Shown here: piece by piece, positions 18,417 to 27,689 of the stretch | Position numbering within the stretch: the stretch's first letter is position 1 | How the letters are laid out: each line of letters opens with the position of its first letter | NCBI RefSeq assembly: GCF_026619435.1 | Contig: NZ_JAOVZQ010000002.1 | Span: 72,241-136,240, forward strand | Direction of reading: 5' to 3' | Length of the DNA: 64,000 bases | Source of the DNA: Hoeflea ulvae | GTDB lineage: Bacteria > Pseudomonadota > Alphaproteobacteria > Rhizobiales > Rhizobiaceae | Notes under the pieces: model-generated | What the model saw: the letters and a program-made list of their open reading frames with translations, nothing else | Databases searched by the model: none | What the model was told of the DNA's origin: nothing | Program-made: the position numbers and the translations under genes

Positions 18417-19523
18417 TCAGCCCCCCGTGCTTTCGATCAAATGCGCGGCCTCAGGCGAGTAGTACAGTTTGACCTCGGCGCCTGTATGAAAATCCTCGCC
18501 TGTCGCACCTTTGTTGTGCCGATGGCGCACCAGCGCGGTACGCCCCAGTCCGACATCAACATGCAACTGCATATCCGAACCAACGAAAAGACAATTGGTC
18601 ACCGTGCCGGGCACGAAGATGTCTTCGTCAGCGCCGCTCAATGGAGACAGCGTCAGATGTTCGGGGCGCAAGACCATGCTCACATGGTCACCGGATGTGA
18701 AGCGGTCGGACTTCGCCAGAAGCTCGCGTCCGTTGCCGGTGCGCAGAGTCAGATAGCCGCCATCGGCCTTGATGATCTTGCCGGTAAAAATGTTGCTTCG
18801 GCCAACGAAGTTGGCAACGAATTCATTGGCCGGGGCGTCGTATATCTCTTTCGGGCCGGCGAGTTGCTGTACTTTGCCCTGCGAGACAACCGCGATGCGG
18901 TCCGACATCGCCAGTGCCTCATCCTGGTCATGCGTGACGAAGACAAAAGTGATTCCCACCGAGTGCTGGAGGTTCTTCAGCTCGACCTGCATTGTCTCGC
19001 GCATTTTGCGGTCCAAGGCTGATAGCGGCTCGTCAAGCAACAAGACCCTTGGCTTGAGCACCAGCGACCGCGCCAGGGCTACCCGTTGCTGCTGGCCGCC
19101 AGAGAGCTGTCTGGGTTCGCGTCCGCCAAATCCGGACAGCCCGACGAGATCCAGCATCTCGTTAACCCGAGCGTTGCGTTCCTTTTTGTCGGTACCGGCG
19201 ACATCAAGGCCGTAGCCCACATTGTCCGAGACATCCATGTGCGGAAAAAGCGCATAGTTCTGAAAGACTGTATTGAAGGGTCTTCGGTGGGCCGGGACTT
19301 GTCTCAGACTTACACCCTCAAACACGATGTCGCCCACATCAAGGTCTTCGAACCCCGCGATACATTTCAGCAATGTCGTCTTGCCACAGCCCGAAGGTCC
19401 GAGAAGCGTGAGGAATTCATTGTTCTTGATATCAATCGAGACGCCATCAAGCGCTTTGACCTCGCCTCCTCCCGGCATACGGTAGAATTTGGAGGCTGAC
19501 GAAATTCTTAGGAAACTATCCAC
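18417..19523 (-). CDS. potA: Polyamine-type ABC transporter ATP-binding protein (PotA/PotG family)
   Basis: ATPase, 368 aa, energising the import system. Walker A is GPSGCGKTT (about 43-51), signature LSGGQQQRVALARSL, Walker B VLLLDEPLSALD, and H-loop THDQDEALAMSD; a C-terminal TOBE regulatory domain follows (about 285-365). It opens the operon with a GTG preceded by GAGAGG. It is divergent from the P1 peptidase gene across about 127 bp, which should hold both promoters. Confidence 0.95.
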   Translation of the reverse strand: MDSFLRISSASKFYRMPGGGEVKALDGVSIDIKNNEFLTLLGPSGCGKTTLLKCIAGFEDLDVGDIVFEGVSLRQVPAHRRPFNTVFQNYALFPHMDVSDNVGYGLDVAGTDKKERNARVNEMLDLVGLSGFGGREPRQLSGGQQQRVALARSLVLKPRVLLLDEPLSALDRKMRETMQVELKNLQHSVGITFVFVTHDQDEALAMSDRIAVVSQGKVQQLAGPKEIYDAPANEFVANFVGRSNIFTGKIIKADGGYLTLRTGNGRELLAKSDRFTSGDHVSMVLRPEHLTLSPLSGADEDIFVPGTVTNCLFVGSDMQLHVDVGLGRTALVRHRHNKGATGEDFHTGAEVKLYYSPEAAHLIESTGG

Positions 19524-19650
19524 TCAGACCTCTCGAAGGACGCTGTGACTTCTCTCGTTGGCGCTGTATTTGTAGCATCTGAAAATACAAAAACTCAAGC
19601 CCGAAATAGTGTATATCCTTCCCAGGACACGACAAAAGAGGCTGAAACTG

Positions 19651-20741
19651 ATGAAAAAACGGGCAAGAGAGTTGGGAATGCTGTTTCGAGGCACGCCGGG
19701 TCACCGAAACACAATCCTGGATGTGGAGGGAATTCTGGTGGGGCAGGTGTCGCTTTCCCGATCTCAATCGCCTGACAGCGGGCAGATCCGTACCGGCGTC
19801 ACGGCGATTTTGCCGAGAGGATTTACCCACCCCCCAAGCCAGTGCTGGCTGGCCAGTTCTCGCTCAATGGCAATGGTGAAATGACCGGAAGCCACTGGAT
19901 CCGTGATGCCGGCCAGTTTCTCGGGCCCATCTGCCTGACGAATACGCACAGTGTCGGAATAGCCCATCACGCGACCGTCAAATGGATGATCACCCATTAT
20001 GCCGAGGAGTTCCGGCAAAATCACATCTGGGCTATGCCCGTAATCGCGGAAACATATGATGGCGTTTTAAATGACATCAACGCTCAATATGTGACCGAAG
20101 GCCATGTGCTTGAGGCGATTTCATCTGCCGGTACGGAGCCGGTGGCCGAGGGCAACTCCGGCGGTGGCACCGGCATGATATGCTACGAATTCAAAGGCGG
20201 AACGGGGACATCCTCCAGGGTTCTTCACATTGACGGCAGCCCATTCACCATAGGCGTCTTGGTGCAGGCCAACCACGGCATCCGCGACTGGCTGACGGTT
20301 TTGGGCGAACCGGTCGGGTCCGTCATGCAGGACAATCGCTTGATGGACCGCGAGTCCGGATCAATCATCGTCATTGTCGCGACAGACCTTCCCATGCGCC
20401 CGGACCAGCTCGAGCGACTCGCACGGCGGGCAGCCATTGGGATCGGACGCTCGGGGACACCGGGCGGCAACAATTCTGGCGATATATTTCTGGCCTTCAG
20501 TACTGCCAATCCGCAAGAGTTGCCGGGATGCGGGGCACCATTCCACACTCTCGAACACGTCAGTGATGACCATCTCGACTGCGTCTATCTCGCCGCGGTC
20601 GAAGCGACGGATGAAGCGATCATCAATGCCTTGGTCGCGGCTCAGGATACACCGACGTTCAAGCCCCCGGGCCATATCTGCAAGGCGATCGACACAGGTC
20701 AGCTTGTGCGCCTTTTGCGCAGCGCCGGAAAATGTACCTAA
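19651..20741 (+). pseudogene. P1 family (DmpA-type) aminopeptidase, frameshifted
   Basis: DmpA-like N-terminal-nucleophile amidase/aminopeptidase that self-cleaves before a catalytic Ser. The N-terminal part (from the ATG at 19651) reads RARELGMLFRGTPGHRN and RTGVTAILPRGFTH in one frame. The remainder, from GQFSLNGNGEMTGSHWIRDAG through GGGTGMICYEFKGG and the probable GTSSR cleavage site, is in the next frame. Adding one C to the C6 run at 19830-19835 joins them into one typical protein of about 363 aa. It is divergent from the polyamine-type transporter and may hydrolyse an imported amide or peptide. Either a real inactivation or a homopolymer error. Confidence 0.88.
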
Positions 20742-20977
20742 ATCGCCGCCGTGCGCATGGGGCCGCGGCTGAAACGGTTATGGTTCCGTCAAGACGGTTC
20801 AAGACGACATCGCGCCACGGATACATCATGGCGCCAAACATCGCGAGCGGACGATCGCAAGACCTGCTGAAATGCGGGACTTTTTGGCCTGTCACCGAAG
20901 AAAGGCAAGATGACGCAAGCAGATTTATATCTGCTTGACGAAACCCTTTATCGCCGCTCCCGGCCTATCGAAACCCG

Positions 20978-22348
20978 TCAGAGGCCGACATCGGAAAAGA
21001 CTTCCACCATCGTCTCTTCGAGAATATCGAAGATTTCATCTATTTCTTTTTCGGTGATGATGAAGGCAGGGCCGAGAACGATCGCAGCGCCGAGAGGCCG
21101 GCAAATAAGCCCCTTCTCCAGCGCCTTGTTTGCGATCCGCTCGGAAATCTGAAGCTCACTGGGCAAGGCCTGCTTTGTTTTCTTGTCCGCAACGATTTCG
21201 ACCGCGCCCATCAGGCCGACGCCGCGCGCTTCTCCCGCGTATTTATGCTCGCCAAGTTTGCGCAACCGCTGCATGAAATGTGGGCTCACCTTGACCACGT
21301 TTTCCATCAACCCCTCATTCTCGATCACCTCAATCGACTTGAGAGCGACCGCGCAACCCAACGGATTGCCGCCAGCCGTGAAGCCATGGGGAAACTCCTC
21401 GGCTTCCTCCGATACCCGGATCAGTTCCTCGCTGAGCTCCTTGCCCAGAATGACAGCTCCCATCGGGAAATACCCTGCCGTAATGCATTTTGACGCCACT
21501 ATGGCGTCGGGTTCCATGTTGTATTTAACGCTGCCCCACATGGTGCCAGTGCGGCCAAAGCCACAAATCACTTCATCCGCGATCAGGGGAATTTTATATT
21601 TGCGAAGGATCGGTCGAATTTCCTCGAAATAGCCCTCCGACGGAGGAATGACGCCGCCCGCTCCCTGCACCGGCTCAGCAAACATGCCCGCGATAGTGTC
21701 GGCGCCTTCCTTGATGATCAGCTCTTCCAGATTGCGCGCCAATCGCTGTGAAAATTCCAGTTCGCTCTCACCATCACGCCCGAATCGCCAATAATGCGGG
21801 CAATCTGTCTGCAGGAATCCAGGCAATGGCAGCCCAAACTCCGCGTTATAGGCTTTGCCGGTCATCGAAGCGGTGGCAACGGTTACGCCATGATAGGCGT
21901 TCAGGCGCGTTATGATCTTGCGTCGCTGCGATTGACCGTTGCGGCGGTGCAGCATCCATAGCATTTTAACAACAGAGTCGTTTGCTTCCGATCCGGAGTT
22001 GGTGAAATAGACCTTGCCATCGCTGAATGGCGACAGCTCCACGAGTTTTTCCGCCAGGGCAACAGTGGTGTCCGCCACGCGCCCGAAAAACGAGTGATAG
22101 CCCGGAAATTTGCGGGCCTGCTGGCACAAGGCGTCGATGATGCCCTGATGGTTGAAGCCGGCGACATTGTTCCAAAGGCCCGAATTTGCGTCGATATAGC
22201 TTTTGCCGTGCACGTCAAACACCCTGATGCCATCACCATGGGTAAGCACAACCGGTCCCTTTGAATTGAGTGTTCCGAAGTCAGTGAAGGGATGGAAAAC
22301 ACTTTCCATGTCCCGCTGCTCCCAGGTCTTTTCAATCTTGTGTCTCAT
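20978..22348 (-). CDS. Class III PLP-dependent aminotransferase (omega-amino acid:pyruvate type)
   Basis: 456 aa fold-type I aminotransferase. Landmarks are GSEANDS (about 119-125), NAYHGVT, the PLP-contact Asp in LIADEVICGFGRTG (D258), and the Schiff-base Lys in VASKCITAGYFPMGA (K287). This subfamily transfers amino groups from diamines, taurine, beta-alanine or similar omega-amines to pyruvate. GGGAG precedes the ATG. It lies next to a polyamine-type transporter and amidohydrolases, which fits a role after amide cleavage releases a free amine. It faces the P1 peptidase gene end to end. Confidence 0.93.
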   Translation of the reverse strand: MRHKIEKTWEQRDMESVFHPFTDFGTLNSKGPVVLTHGDGIRVFDVHGKSYIDANSGLWNNVAGFNHQGIIDALCQQARKFPGYHSFFGRVADTTVALAEKLVELSPFSDGKVYFTNSGSEANDSVVKMLWMLHRRNGQSQRRKIITRLNAYHGVTVATASMTGKAYNAEFGLPLPGFLQTDCPHYWRFGRDGESELEFSQRLARNLEELIIKEGADTIAGMFAEPVQGAGGVIPPSEGYFEEIRPILRKYKIPLIADEVICGFGRTGTMWGSVKYNMEPDAIVASKCITAGYFPMGAVILGKELSEELIRVSEEAEEFPHGFTAGGNPLGCAVALKSIEVIENEGLMENVVKVSPHFMQRLRKLGEHKYAGEARGVGLMGAVEIVADKKTKQALPSELQISERIANKALEKGLICRPLGAAIVLGPAFIITEKEIDEIFDILEETMVEVFSDVGL

Positions 22349-22772
22349 CGCCGGATCTCCCGTTGTTTGTATTTGGTGCTACATGAAACACAATATTTCG
22401 TAAAGGGAAAGATCACGGGCGATGTGACCTGCATCACGAATGGCGCATTTTTCTAGAGATTTGAGCCGGGGACAGCGGTGATACGGTGTGGAAATCCAGG
22501 TTTGATTTCGTCCTGAACACGTCCGGCAACGACTGAAGGCCGGCCGCTTCAGGCGGTAGGGCCAGTCTTTTGATCAGTGCTGTAATGGTTGCCTCAGAGG
22601 CGCCATATACGCGTCGGATCCAGCACTGCGGAACGATTGACATACGGCAAGGGAGCCATTTTTCGATCCTTTTCCCCCGGCGGCCTTTGCTTCAGAATGA
22701 CAATCAAGCTATCACGCCGGAACAGGGCTCTTTGTGCCCTGATGGCCCGCGCCAGTTGAAGGGATCCGATCC
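22349..22772. other. Divergent intergenic region without recognised gene
   Basis: About 420 bp between the aminotransferase and the sorbosone-dehydrogenase-like gene, which point away from each other. A 69-codon minus-strand frame (22434-22643) has no ribosome binding site and no family resemblance I can name. The region should contain promoters of both flanking genes. No operator, IS end or RNA gene was recognised. Confidence 0.4.
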
Positions 22773-24110
22773 ATGTCTGCCATTTTTGCCCGCCTCGTCG
22801 CCATCATCGGCGGCGTCATGATCCTGTTGCGCCGCTGGGGCGTCAGCGCCGAGGCCCCCGCCGTCGGCGGCGCGCCGATCATTCCGGAAGCCAAGGCGCA
22901 GGGCATCCCGACATTGAAGATGCCGACGGCGCGCGGCTGGAAGGACGGCCACACGCCCACCGCGGCTCCAGGCCTCAAGGTCAATGCCTTTGCCGCCGGT
23001 CTCAAGCATCCGCGCTGGATCCACGTACTGCCCAATGGCGACGTGCTCACCGCCGAGGCGCTGGGCGTTCCCGGCGGCCCGATCAGGACACCTTTCGATT
23101 ACGCCATCTACTCGACCATGAAACGCGCCGCCGCCGTCGGCAACAGCCCCAACCGCATCACGCTGCTGCGCGACACCGATGGCGACGGCGTTGCCGAGAC
23201 ACAGCACGTCTTCATGGACAAGCTCAACCATCCCTTCGGCATGGCCATGCTCGACGGCACCTTTTATGTCGGCGCCACCGACGGCATCTCGTCCTATCCC
23301 TATGAGGAGGGCGCCATCCGCATTGATGCGCCGGGCAGGAAGCTCGTCGATTTCAAGCCGGCCGGCCATTGGACCCGCAGCCTGCTGCCAAGCCCCGACG
23401 GCTCGAAACTCTATTGCGGGGTCGGCTCGCTCTCCAACATCGGTGACAATGGCCTCGAGGCCGAGGAAGGCCGCGCCGCGATCTACGAGCTCGATATTGC
23501 CACCGGCGACAGCCGCATTTTCGCCGGCGGCTTGCGCAATCCGGTCGGCATGGCCTGGGAGCCGTCGACCGGATCGCTATGGACCGTGGTCAACGAGCGC
23601 GATGGCCTGGGCGACGAGACCCCGCCCGATTACCTGACCTCGGTCAAGGACGGCGGCTTTTACGGCTGGCCGTTCTGCTATTGGGGCCAGACGGTTGATG
23701 ACCGCGTCGAGCAGGACCCGGCGCTGGTGGCGACCGCCATCCGTCCCGACTATGCGCTTGGCGGCCACACGGCCTCGCTCGGCCTCTGCTGGCTTCCCGC
23801 CGGCACCCTGCCCGGCTTCCCCGAGGGCATGGTTATCGGCCAGCACGGCTCCTGGAACCGCTCGACGCTAGCGGGCTACAAGGTCATCTTCGTGCCCTTC
23901 GAGAACGGCCGTCCTTCCGGTCCGCCGCGCGACATCCTCACCGGTTTCCTCGCTCCCGATGAAAAGGTCTCCTATGGCCGTCCTGTCGGCGTGACCCTCG
24001 GCCCCGACAACTCGCTTCTGGTCGCCGACGATGTCGGGGATGTCATCTGGCGCGTTACCGGTGCGGCCGGCCCTGCCGCAAACGCGCCGCCAACCGGCGA
24101 CCGGTCATGA
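22773..24110 (+). CDS. Sorbosone dehydrogenase family protein (PQQ-type sugar dehydrogenase fold)
   Basis: 445 aa six-bladed beta-propeller of the glucose/sorbosone dehydrogenase family. A single hydrophobic segment (about 5-19) anchors or exports it. Landmarks are LKHPRWIHVLPNGDVLTAE, NHPFGMAML, FAGGLRNPVGMAW and DGGFYGWPFCYWG. Such proteins usually oxidise aldoses or sorbosone in the periplasm with PQQ, but many homologues are untested. AGGG precedes the ATG. It stands alone, and its codon choice is markedly richer in C and G at third positions than neighbouring genes, so it may have arrived separately. Confidence 0.88.
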   Translation: MSAIFARLVAIIGGVMILLRRWGVSAEAPAVGGAPIIPEAKAQGIPTLKMPTARGWKDGHTPTAAPGLKVNAFAAGLKHPRWIHVLPNGDVLTAEALGVPGGPIRTPFDYAIYSTMKRAAAVGNSPNRITLLRDTDGDGVAETQHVFMDKLNHPFGMAMLDGTFYVGATDGISSYPYEEGAIRIDAPGRKLVDFKPAGHWTRSLLPSPDGSKLYCGVGSLSNIGDNGLEAEEGRAAIYELDIATGDSRIFAGGLRNPVGMAWEPSTGSLWTVVNERDGLGDETPPDYLTSVKDGGFYGWPFCYWGQTVDDRVEQDPALVATAIRPDYALGGHTASLGLCWLPAGTLPGFPEGMVIGQHGSWNRSTLAGYKVIFVPFENGRPSGPPRDILTGFLAPDEKVSYGRPVGVTLGPDNSLLVADDVGDVIWRVTGAAGPAANAPPTGDRS

Positions 24111-24125
24111 CCTCTCGACAGGATC

Positions 24126-24157
24126 GGAGATGGCGAGGTTCAAAGGCCGCCATCTCC
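24126..24157. terminator. Hairpin between convergent genes
   Basis: 10-bp perfect inverted repeat (24126-24135 and 24148-24157) with a 12-nt loop, just past the stop of the sorbosone-dehydrogenase-like gene and before the convergent RidA gene. There is no T-run on either strand, so its strength as a bidirectional terminator is uncertain. Confidence 0.45.
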
Positions 24158-24206
24158 ACCGACCGGTGATCTGGCTGTGCGCAGGCAGGTCCGGGGTCTG
24201 AAGCCA

Positions 24207-24641
24207 TCAGCGTCCCAGGGAAACCGATCTGTGCTCCACCGGTCCGCTTCCCGCGCCCCGGTAAGCGGTCATTTCCATCTCGACCTTGAATTCGGGCATT
24301 CCGAGCGGGGAGCAGGTGATGGTGCGTTGCGGGTCGATACCGTTGAACCTTTCGCCGACATAGTCCATCACCGCGGGCACATCTGCAGGATTCGGGATGA
24401 AGATCTTCGAGATGATGATGTCCGTGAGATCGGACCCGACAGCTTTCAGCGCTCCTTCGATATTGGCGAAGCACTGCTTGGCCTGCTCCACCGCATCGTC
24501 GGACATTTCCCGCGTCTTGTAGTTCCGACCCGCCGTATTCGAGACAAAGATCCAGTCATCGACGCAGACAAGGCGTGAATAGCTCTCCTTTTCCTCAACT
24601 ATCGATCCGGATTTGAGCTTGATGATTTTTGCTTCAGTCAT
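24207..24641 (-). CDS. RidA family (YjgF/YER057c/UK114) protein
   Basis: 144 aa from the ATG at 24641, preceded by GGAG; the longer open frame upstream has no family match. RidA-type proteins hydrolyse reactive imines or enamines released by FAD- or PLP-dependent amine metabolism. Typical features are FVSNTAGRNYKTREM, EQAKQCFANIEGALKAVG and TITCSPLGMPEFKVEMEMTA (ends in the usual strand). The usual arginine before the last strand is not in the canonical position, so imine hydrolase activity is uncertain. It ends an operon with an FAD amine oxidase-like gene, a natural partner. Confidence 0.88.
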   Translation of the reverse strand: MTEAKIIKLKSGSIVEEKESYSRLVCVDDWIFVSNTAGRNYKTREMSDDAVEQAKQCFANIEGALKAVGSDLTDIIISKIFIPNPADVPAVMDYVGERFNGIDPQRTITCSPLGMPEFKVEMEMTAYRGAGSGPVEHRSVSLGR

Positions 24642-24810
24642 GTTGGGGTCTCCAGGGATTCGATGAGAATAGGCGTAACCTTTGACGAAAAGGGGTGCGC
24701 ATGCAGGGGTGAAGCCAGGGTTGCGCGGGCGTCCTGAAGGAGGATGAAATCGGGCTTGCGCGCCGCATCGTGTGCGGGCCCGCGCCGACACCAATCATCC
24801 GCCGGGACAT

Positions 24811-26193
24811 TCATGAGGACGCACTGCGGTCGGGCGCCTCTGGGCCGGAGGCGGGGGAACGGTCAGAAGAGCCAGGCTCCGCTGTCTTCGATGATGTGAA
24901 CCGGTTCCATCGAAACGGTTTCGGATCAACAATCGGAGGGCGATCGAGAAGCATGTCGGCCGCAAGCCGCCCCAATCCCGGGCCAAGTCCGAAACCATGT
25001 CCGGAGCAGCCGGAAGCAATATAGGCACCTGCCAGGCCCGGGATCTGATCGACCACGGGAACCGCATCGGGCGTCACATCCATGACACCGGCCCAAGCGT
25101 GAGTTGTGCGCGCATGCGCGAATTGGGGGAAGACCTTGCTGGCATTCCTGACCGCACGCTCAAGGAAGGGTTTCGACGGGCTGGGATCAAGGCTGCGCAC
25201 CGCTTCGAAGATCGTCGGCCTGTCCGCGTCCCAGTGTCTTGAAAGCGAAAGGTCCTTGAGGAACGAGGGACCGATACGCAGATGGAATTCCCGCCAGTTC
25301 TCGATCAATCTGGGAAGGTACTGGCGAAACAGGCGGAAATTGTCAGGGACAATCTCGGCGATATTGGCGTTTCGCAGGGTCAGTGTATGGCCGCCATCAA
25401 GGCGGGGACGAAAGGAGAAATTTTCGGTCCCGAACGGATGGTCAGGCAGGCCCTGCGCACCGACAACGCGCGCAACCGTGCCGATGAGCCGCAACTGGGG
25501 GAAGTCGATGTCGTGATTGCCAAGCAGGGTGCGGCTCCATGCGCCCGCGGCTATCACCACCTTCTGCGCGCGGATGCGGCCGCGTTCCGTGACGACACCG
25601 GTCACGCGTCCCCCCTCAATATCGAGAGACCGGACGGCGCACTGGGTGACGACCGCGACACCGGCCCCGCGCGCCGCCTGTGCCATGGCGGGAACGGCCA
25701 ACCAGGGTTCGGCATAGCCGTCTTGCGGCGACCACAGCGCCATGCGCACGTCACCCGCCAGCTCGGGAGTTCCGGCTTTCACCCGCTCACTGTTCAACAG
25801 GGTGGTTTCGATACCGTATCGATTGCCGATCTCGTGCCAGCGCATCCAGTGGTCCGCATCGCGCCGGGTAAAGGCTGCATAGGTGATTCCTGCCTGCCGG
25901 AATCCCGTTGTTCCCTTGATCCGTGTATCCATGACGCGCCAGAGTGCCAGTGAGGCGCTGGCCAGCGGCAGTTCAGCCTCTTCCCGTCCCATCTGGCGCA
26001 CCCATCCCCAGTTGCGGCTGGATTGCTCTCCAGCGATCACCCCTTTCTCGCAAAGAGCAACCGACACCCCTGCTTCTGCCAGCTCCAGCGCTGTCATGAC
26101 GCCGACAATGCCTCCGCCGATAACGACGACATCCGCCGAGAGCGGAAGCGTGGCGTCGCCCTCAAAGGCGGCGACCGGTACTGAAAGGGTCAT
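24811..26193 (-). CDS. FAD-dependent oxidoreductase (DAO family, amine/amino acid oxidase type)
   Basis: 460 aa. The dinucleotide-binding motif VVVIGGGIVGVMTALELAEAG (GGGIVG at 26-31) is followed by the CEKG strand and SSRNWGWVRQ, a pattern seen in gamma-glutamylputrescine oxidase-like and opine-oxidase-like flavoproteins. The C-terminal FAD contact YIASGCSGHGFGLGPG is intact. It probably oxidises a secondary or primary amine to an imine/aldehyde. The start overlaps the aldehyde dehydrogenase stop (ATGA), so the two steps, amine oxidation and aldehyde oxidation, are co-translated. Confidence 0.9.
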   Translation of the reverse strand: MTLSVPVAAFEGDATLPLSADVVVIGGGIVGVMTALELAEAGVSVALCEKGVIAGEQSSRNWGWVRQMGREEAELPLASASLALWRVMDTRIKGTTGFRQAGITYAAFTRRDADHWMRWHEIGNRYGIETTLLNSERVKAGTPELAGDVRMALWSPQDGYAEPWLAVPAMAQAARGAGVAVVTQCAVRSLDIEGGRVTGVVTERGRIRAQKVVIAAGAWSRTLLGNHDIDFPQLRLIGTVARVVGAQGLPDHPFGTENFSFRPRLDGGHTLTLRNANIAEIVPDNFRLFRQYLPRLIENWREFHLRIGPSFLKDLSLSRHWDADRPTIFEAVRSLDPSPSKPFLERAVRNASKVFPQFAHARTTHAWAGVMDVTPDAVPVVDQIPGLAGAYIASGCSGHGFGLGPGLGRLAADMLLDRPPIVDPKPFRWNRFTSSKTAEPGSSDRSPASGPEAPDRSASS

Positions 26194-27689
26194 TTGCCGG
26201 TCTCCAAACCTATCCAGATGGTCTTGGTCTGCTGATACTGCGCCAGCGCTTCCAGACCGTTGTCGCGGCTAAGCGATCCTGATCTGCGATAGCCGCCAAA
26301 GGGGGTCGCGACCGAACCTTCGGAGAAGCAATTCACCGAGACGGTGCCTACAGGCAACGCACGGGCGAAGCGGAACGCCTGGTCAATGTCCTGGGTAAAA
26401 ACAGAGGCATGAAGGCCGAACTCCGTATCTGCAGCCAGCTTCAAGGCAGCGTCATCGCTGTCAACCTTCATGAGGCCCATGACCGGCCCGAAGATTTCCT
26501 CCCTGGCGATCTTCATGCCGGGCGTGACGCCGTCGAATATTGTCGGCTTGAGAAAGAAGCCGGGACTGTCGTCCAGGTCCGCGCTCCCGAGCAGGACCTG
26601 CGCGCCCTCTTCGACCCCCGACCTCAGATAGCCTGCGACCCGGTCCCGATGCTCGGCAGTGATCATCGCTCCCATGTCCGTGGCCGGATCGAGGGGGTCA
26701 CCCACCTGAAGCTTCTTCACCCGTTCCAGGGTCCGTTCCACAAACTCTTCATAGCGGCTGCGATGAACGATCTGGCGCATATTGGCGGAACAGTTCTGAC
26801 CGCCGTTCCAGAACGCCGCCATCACCGAGGCCTCGATCATCTCGTCGGTGATACGCGCCTGTTCAAGCACGATGAACGGGCTCTTGCCCCCCAGCTCCAG
26901 GCCGACAGGCTTCATGTTGGTCTCTGCGGCATAGCCGAGCAGGAACGCGCCGACTTCGCCCGAACCGGTGAAGGACACCGTGTCGATATCCGGGTGTCGT
27001 CCGATCGCCTGTCCGACGACTTCGCCAAGACCCGGGAGAATGTTCAGCACTCCGGGGGGGACGCCGGCTTCCGCTGCAAGCTCTCCAAGCCGCAGAGCCG
27101 TTAGAGAGGACTGCTCGGCCGGTTTGAGAATCACGGAACAGCCCGTGGCCAGCGCCGGCGCCAGCTTCCACGCCGCCATCAGCAGGGGAAAGTTCCACGG
27201 AACGATGAGACCCGCCACGCCGATCGGCTCCTGGACGATCATCGAGAACGCCTCCGGCCCGGTCGGCACCACGCGGCCAAATGTCTTGTCGATGGTTTCG
27301 GCGTACCATTGGAAGAAATGCGGCACCTCGTGCGCCACCTCATTGCGGCAGTCCCGGATGGTCTTGCCGCTGTCGAGCGCTTCAAGCAGTGCCAGCTCCT
27401 CGCCGCGCTCGCGCAACAATGCGGCAAACCGCAACAGGACATCCTTGCGCTGCGCGGGGTCGCAGCGCGACCATGCGCCGTCATCAAAGGCCCTGCGCGC
27501 GGCCCTGACTGCATGATCGACATCCGCACCGTCGCAGGCGGAAACTTCGGCCAACAGGGCGCCGGTGGCAGGGTTGAGGGTCGCAAAGGTCTTCCCGGAA
27601 CGCGCGGGAACCGCAGCGCCGTCTATCCAGGCGCGCGTCTCGATCCTCACATTCTCCGCAAGTTCTCGGTTGCGGTGCGCATCACTCAT
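26190..27689 (-). CDS. Aldehyde dehydrogenase family protein (PuuC/BetB-like)
   Basis: 499 aa NAD(P)-dependent aldehyde dehydrogenase. Landmarks are PWNFPLLMAAWKLAPALA, the FTGSGEVG loop, GLELGGKSPFIV (general base Glu, about 265) and WNGGQNCSANMR (catalytic Cys, about 298), then EEIFGPVM. The sequence runs uninterrupted through a G7 run at 27054-27060. The start overlaps the stop of the molybdoenzyme gene by 8 bp. Likely oxidises the aldehyde formed by the adjacent flavoprotein. Confidence 0.93.
   Translation of the reverse strand: MSDAHRNRELAENVRIETRAWIDGAAVPARSGKTFATLNPATGALLAEVSACDGADVDHAVRAARRAFDDGAWSRCDPAQRKDVLLRFAALLRERGEELALLEALDSGKTIRDCRNEVAHEVPHFFQWYAETIDKTFGRVVPTGPEAFSMIVQEPIGVAGLIVPWNFPLLMAAWKLAPALATGCSVILKPAEQSSLTALRLGELAAEAGVPPGVLNILPGLGEVVGQAIGRHPDIDTVSFTGSGEVGAFLLGYAAETNMKPVGLELGGKSPFIVLEQARITDEMIEASVMAAFWNGGQNCSANMRQIVHRSRYEEFVERTLERVKKLQVGDPLDPATDMGAMITAEHRDRVAGYLRSGVEEGAQVLLGSADLDDSPGFFLKPTIFDGVTPGMKIAREEIFGPVMGLMKVDSDDAALKLAADTEFGLHASVFTQDIDQAFRFARALPVGTVSVNCFSEGSVATPFGGYRRSGSLSRDNGLEALAQYQQTKTIWIGLETGK

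Noticed and set aside
22434..22643. 69-codon minus-strand frame as a possible transposase fragment
   Set aside because: No ribosome binding site and no match to a transposase family that I could recognise.
27054..27060. G7 run as a further frameshift site
   Set aside because: The aldehyde dehydrogenase reads through it in frame with normal motifs on both sides.
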